A DNA stretch of 37,424 bases from an uncultured Pelagibacteraceae bacterium (GTDB lineage: Bacteria > Pseudomonadota > Alphaproteobacteria > Pelagibacterales > Pelagibacteraceae), in the NCBI GenBank assembly GCA_902543535.1, contig CACBYG010000009.1, positions 1-37,424 of the forward strand, in the 5' to 3' direction. Under the pieces are notes generated by a model. The model saw nothing but the letters and a program-made list of their open reading frames with translations, made no database searches and was not told where the DNA came from. Positions within the stretch are counted from its first letter, which is position 1. Each line of letters opens with the position of its first letter. This document shows, one piece after another, positions 34,086 through 37,424 of the stretch. Both the position numbers and the translations under genes were made by a program.

Positions 34086-35223
34086 GTTCTTTGTCTTCAA
34101 CTTTATAAAAGTTTAATCTATGATTAATCTTATTATTTCTTACATCAAATATTCCTATTTTTCCTTTAAATGAGTTCTGCTTTTTAAATAATTTACTTAA
34201 ATTGGTAAGATCTGACTTGAACGATAAATAATAGATTAGACCCACTAAATCATAACTTAATAAAGATAAATGTGAGGGATCTTCATTAAAAGCATTAAAA
34301 TATTTGATTTTATAATCGTCAAAATTCTCTTTATTAATTGAGGGATAATATATTGGTTGAACATCTGTTTCTTTTAATAAACTTTCATCAAACCATTGAT
34401 TAAGGGTTATAAAATATTTATTCTCTGGTTTAACATCGGTGTATAAAAGAGATGTAGTCACACTTTTTAAACTTTCATCAAAATCAGCAATAACAACTGC
34501 ATCAAAGTTTAAATTTCCTATAGTGTATCTTTTTTCTAATCTTTTTATTTTCTTTTCTTTATTAGGCTCGTTTGAATTTTTAATTCTTGTAATTTCATCT
34601 TCAAGATTTTGTTTTCTTATTCTATATTTTGTGATTTCTTCTATTTGCTTGGTAAGTTTTGTTGGATCAGTGTTATAATCATACTCTTTATAGGTTTTTA
34701 TTTTTGAATCTTTGACTCCTTTTTTTATTTCAAATTCATATTCTCGAATTGGTGTTAAAAAAATAGTTCTTTCAATATCATTTTTTTCTAAAAATTTTTT
34801 AATAGTATTGAATTGAGATGTAGAATTTATACCTGCTGAAATAACATTTTTTGGAAGATCTAAGGTTTTGTTTGTTAAAGATAAAAAGGTTAAATCTTTC
34901 ATTTCATCGAGATAAGTTAAACTTTCATAAAAAACTGGACCTATAACTACCTTTATACCCATTTGTTTTAACTCAAATGCTGATTTTAGAGTTTGATTGG
35001 GTCTAGAACCCGTATCTTTTGGGTAAATTTCAATTAAATTATTATCAATATCTTTTACAGCTAAACTTACAGCCTTAATAATTGACTGACCAATCTCTTT
35101 GTTTGTTCCAGTCATTGGTACTAACAAACCAATTTTAATTTTTTCGTTTGCACTAACCGCTTGAAAAAATAATAAGAAAACTCCACATTTAAGGATAAAA
35201 AGAATTTTAAATAATTTAATCAT
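34069..35223 (-). CDS. LpoA/LppC-like periplasmic binding-fold protein
   Basis: Type I periplasmic-binding-fold protein, likely an activator of penicillin-binding proteins. 384 residues from the ATG at 35223 (an upstream frame extension to 35265 would overlap rsmI). The signal peptide ends near QAVSANEK, without a lipobox cysteine. KIKIGLLVPMTGTNKEIGQSIIKA is the usual N-terminal strand of this fold, VVIGPVF and FLSLTNKTLDLPKN follow, and NFDAVVIADFDESLKSVTT comes late. A charged, coiled-coil-like stretch at about 207-237 sits inside the fold. The rsmI neighbour supports LpoA, since E. coli has yraL(rsmI)-yraM(lpoA). Could also be an amino-acid-binding protein. Confidence 0.78.
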   Translation of the reverse strand: MIKLFKILFILKCGVFLLFFQAVSANEKIKIGLLVPMTGTNKEIGQSIIKAVSLAVKDIDNNLIEIYPKDTGSRPNQTLKSAFELKQMGIKVVIGPVFYESLTYLDEMKDLTFLSLTNKTLDLPKNVISAGINSTSQFNTIKKFLEKNDIERTIFLTPIREYEFEIKKGVKDSKIKTYKEYDYNTDPTKLTKQIEEITKYRIRKQNLEDEITRIKNSNEPNKEKKIKRLEKRYTIGNLNFDAVVIADFDESLKSVTTSLLYTDVKPENKYFITLNQWFDESLLKETDVQPIYYPSINKENFDDYKIKYFNAFNEDPSHLSLLSYDLVGLIYYLSFKSDLTNLSKLFKKQNSFKGKIGIFDVRNNKINHRLNFYKVEDKELTKIF

Positions 35224-35257
35224 TTTAATGTTATTATAATATTTTTTTAGCCAAATT

Positions 35258-36121
35258 ATGATCATTAAACCACAATCTAAAATAAAAGATAATGAAAATG
35301 GTCTTTATATAGTTTCAACGCCAATAGGAAATTTGAAAGATATTACTATAAGAGCAGTAGAAATATTAAAACAATCAGATTTTATTTTATGTGAAGATAC
35401 TCGTATTTCAAAAAATTTATTAAGTAAATACGAAATCAAATCGAAACTGATTTCAAATCATAAATTTAACGAAAAAAAAAATACTTTAAAAATAATTGAA
35501 TATTTAAAATCTGGAAAATTAATATCTTTAATTTCTGATGCTGGGACCCCTGCTATTTCTGATCCAGGCTCAGTTTTAGTTAATGAGTGTGTAAAAAATA
35601 ATATTAAGATTGTACCAATACCTGGTCCATCAGCGGTGGCAACTGCCATATCTATTAGTGGATTTTCTGATCAATTTTTCTTTTATGGTTTCTTACCAGA
35701 TAAAAAAAAGCAAATAACAAATGAGCTTAAAAAAATATCTGAACTTAATTCGACTTTAGTTTTTTTTATATCTCCTAAAAAAATTAATAAAATTATACCT
35801 GAAATTAAAAAACACTTTACTGAGAGAAAAATTGTGATTTGCAGAGAAATTACTAAGTTATACGAAGAGTTTTTAAGAGCAAATGTAAATGAATTGGAAC
35901 AATTTCAAAAAGAACCAAAAGGTGAATTAACAGTTGTTATTTCAGATAGAAAGACTGATCAAAATAACTCTAAAAATTTGAATGAATCTGATATTAATAT
36001 AATTAATAAAATGATTAATAAACTTACAATAAAAGAAATTACTGACTTAATTTGTCAAAATAGTAAAGTTTCAAAAAAGCTAGTATATAATTATTGTTTA
36101 AAGTTAAAAAATGAAAATTAA
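35258..36121 (+). CDS. rsmI: 16S rRNA (cytidine1402-2'-O)-methyltransferase RsmI
   Basis: Methylates the 2'-OH of C1402 in 16S rRNA with S-adenosylmethionine. 287 residues, with LYIVSTPIGNLKDITIRAVEIL at 16-37, CEDTRISKNLL and ISDAGTPAISDPGSVLV. PIPGPSAVATAISISGF forms the SAM region, and CREITKLYEEFLR is the family's tetrapyrrole-methylase motif. Normal length. Divergent from the lpoA-like gene (34 bp) and overlapping the DolP-like gene by 11 bp. Confidence 0.97.
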   Translation: MIIKPQSKIKDNENGLYIVSTPIGNLKDITIRAVEILKQSDFILCEDTRISKNLLSKYEIKSKLISNHKFNEKKNTLKIIEYLKSGKLISLISDAGTPAISDPGSVLVNECVKNNIKIVPIPGPSAVATAISISGFSDQFFFYGFLPDKKKQITNELKKISELNSTLVFFISPKKINKIIPEIKKHFTERKIVICREITKLYEEFLRANVNELEQFQKEPKGELTVVISDRKTDQNNSKNLNESDINIINKMINKLTIKEITDLICQNSKVSKKLVYNYCLKLKNEN

Positions 36122-36704
36122 GTTCTTATTACTAATATTTGTTGGATTTATTTTATCAGGGTGCGCAGGTGTAAGTTCTAAGGGAGTATTTGGAACGGGT
36201 GTTTCAGTTGCATTAGATCCTAGAACGTTAGGAACTCAAATAGATGACTCCATAATGCAAAAAACTTTAACTGCTAGAATTTTAGCTAAAGATACAAAGT
36301 ACTTTCTGTCAGTAAAATCTAAAGTACTTGATGGAAGAATTTTTTTAACAGGAAAAGTTGATAGACCTGAGGAGAAATTACAAATAACAAAAATTGCCTG
36401 GGAGACAAAAGGTACCAGATCAGTTCGTAACGATATAAAAATAAAAGAAGAATTTAATTTTAAACAATCTGCTAAAGATATTTTAATTACTACACAGCTA
36501 AGAACTGCGTTAATAGTAAACAAAAATATTAAAGCTACAAATTATCAAATAGATACATACAAAAAAAAGATATATGTATATGGAATTGCCCAAACATCTG
36601 AGGAAAAAGATTTAGTGATTAGTGAGGCTAAAGAAATCTTAGATGTCGAAAATGTAATAGCAAGTATAATGCTTGTTGAGGATCTAAGAATTCAAAAAGA
36701 TTAA
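36111..36704 (+). CDS. DolP (YraP)-like dual BON-domain lipoprotein
   Basis: Predicted outer-membrane lipoprotein with two BON domains, probably binding anionic lipids and supporting envelope integrity as E. coli DolP does. 197 residues. Signal peptide with lipobox LSGC (C18). The DolP-like segment DPRTLGTQIDDSIMQ is at about 36-50. BON 1 follows with VLDGRIFLTGKVDRPEEK, and BON 2 with YKKKIYVYGIAQTSEEKD. Position after rsmI repeats the E. coli yraL-yraM-yraN-yraO-yraP order in reduced form, with yraN and yraO absent. Its stop directly abuts the convergent maeB end. Confidence 0.9.
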   Translation: MKIKFLLLIFVGFILSGCAGVSSKGVFGTGVSVALDPRTLGTQIDDSIMQKTLTARILAKDTKYFLSVKSKVLDGRIFLTGKVDRPEEKLQITKIAWETKGTRSVRNDIKIKEEFNFKQSAKDILITTQLRTALIVNKNIKATNYQIDTYKKKIYVYGIAQTSEEKDLVISEAKEILDVENVIASIMLVEDLRIQKD

Positions 36705-37424
36705 TTATTTTTTATAATCTATAACTTCAGAAGAGTAGGCAGCTATAGACGCTAAATTAATTATTTCAGACGTCGAAGATCTTAAGGGTGCAATCTCAAT
36801 TGGTAGGCCAAGCCCAATAAGTAAAGGTCCAATGACTTTTGTGTCTCCAAATGTTTTCATTAGCTTGTATGATATGGCTGCACTGTGCTGACCAGGCATA
36901 ATCAGAATATTTGCTTTACCAACAATTTTTGTAAAAGGATACAATTCCTCGTACTCAGAGTTTAAGGCAACATCGGGCTGCATGTCTCCATCAAATTCAA
37001 AATCTACTTTTTTTTCTTTTAAAATTTCAACTGCATCTCTTATATGTTTTGTTCGACTTGTTAAAGGCTGGCCGAAAGTTGAATGCGAAACAAATGCAAC
37101 TTTTGGGTCAAATCCAAATAGTCTAACTACTCTTGCAGTCGACATTGCAATTTCTGCCATTTGTTCAGATGTTGGGTATTCGTGAACACTAGTATCACCT
37201 ATAAATATAGTTTTTCCTTTATGAACCACCATATTTAGTCCAAACATTATCTCACCTTTTCGAACATCTACAACTTGCTTAATCTTTTCCAAAGAGGCAC
37301 CAAAACGTCTTGTATTCCCGGTTACAGCTCCGTCAGCGTCTCCACACGCAACCATGCTTGTAGCCCATATAACCCTGTCATTCCTTACCAATCTGTCACA
37401 ATCGCGTTCGAGCAAACCTTGTTC
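36705..37424 (-). CDS. maeB: NADP-malic enzyme, C-terminal phosphotransacetylase-like domain (5' truncated by window)
   Basis: Malate to pyruvate plus CO2, cytoplasmic. The frame stays open to the window edge (EQGLLERDCDRL...), so the first part, including the malic-enzyme and NAD-binding domains, lies outside. The visible 239 residues match the C-terminal phosphate acetyl/butyryl transferase-like domain of the long MaeB type: VIWATSMVACGDADGAVTG, FIGDTSVHEYPTSEQMAEIA, VAFVSHSTFGQP, DFEFDGDMQPDVALN and LIMPGQHSAAISYKLM. This domain in MaeB is regulatory (acetyl-CoA control) rather than a working Pta. A lone Pta is less likely because the surrounding motifs fit MaeB better. Confidence 0.9.
   Translation of the reverse strand, partial: EQGLLERDCDRLVRNDRVIWATSMVACGDADGAVTGNTRRFGASLEKIKQVVDVRKGEIMFGLNMVVHKGKTIFIGDTSVHEYPTSEQMAEIAMSTARVVRLFGFDPKVAFVSHSTFGQPLTSRTKHIRDAVEILKEKKVDFEFDGDMQPDVALNSEYEELYPFTKIVGKANILIMPGQHSAAISYKLMKTFGDTKVIGPLLIGLGLPIEIAPLRSSTSEIINLASIAAYSSEVIDYKK

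Noticed and set aside
1..37424. A new defence system, prophage, CRISPR array, integrative element or biosynthetic cluster
   Set aside because: Nearly every gene belongs to a recognised core family in conserved order; no repeats-with-spacers, integrase, transposase or toxin-antitoxin-like pair was seen.

Overview
The window looks like a piece of an alphaproteobacterial chromosome from a streamlined marine SAR11 (Pelagibacterales-like) bacterium. The DNA is very AT-rich and the proteins are rich in Lys, Ile and Asn. Genes abut or overlap by a few bases, and the longest gap between genes is about 270 bp. Gene order follows the alphaproteobacterial origin-proximal blocks (hslU / smr-timA / fxsA-secB / dnaQ-coaE-aroE-maf-ppsR / hemE-hemH-hemJ-rho / mnmE-mnmG-rsmG-parA-parB / holA-lptE-leuS). 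I see no rRNA, tRNA, CRISPR array, IS element or prophage. The SAR11 assignment is inference from composition and synteny.

Region 1 (1-7286) holds the 3' end of hslU, a sulfotransferase, smr, timA, then fxsA-secB and a tightly overlapping minus-strand operon ppsR-maf-aroE-coaE-dnaQ. Region 2 (7287-7558) is a 272-bp AT-rich spacer between the divergent ppsR and hemE. Its setting, DnaA-box-like sites and four copies of GTTAATAAA make it a good candidate chromosomal origin. Region 3 (7559-11333) is a haem block, hemE-hemH-hemJ, followed by rho. hemE carries a one-base frameshift in an A8 run. A second, paralogous sulfotransferase follows on the minus strand.

Region 4 (12226-17842) is mnmE-mnmG-rsmG-parA-parB, with a perfect 16-bp parS palindrome inside the start of rsmG, about 8 kb from the candidate origin. 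This is a complete ParABS segregation locus. Region 5 (17832-22412) is the minus-strand operon encoding a DUF3576 lipoprotein, LeuS, LptE and HolA. A highly expressed-looking porin with its own promoter region, strong Shine-Dalgarno and GC-rich terminator follows.

Region 6 (23653-26004) has small divergent pairs: a thiE-like gene with yggS, and an L,D-transpeptidase with a winged-helix regulator. The regulator is followed by a 40-codon ArfA-like ribosome-rescue gene. Region 7 (26001-33446) runs on the minus strand as grpE-dnaK-dnaJ, an FkbM methyltransferase, an ABM-domain protein, dapB, nth and a PfkB-family kinase. Region 8 (33483-37424) holds rdgB, an LpoA-like periplasmic protein, rsmI, a DolP-like BON lipoprotein, and the 3' part of maeB.

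Most of the content is conserved housekeeping. The points most worth following are the origin/parS architecture, the hemE frameshift, the two sulfotransferases bracketing the candidate origin, the tiny ArfA-like gene, and several compact regulatory arrangements.
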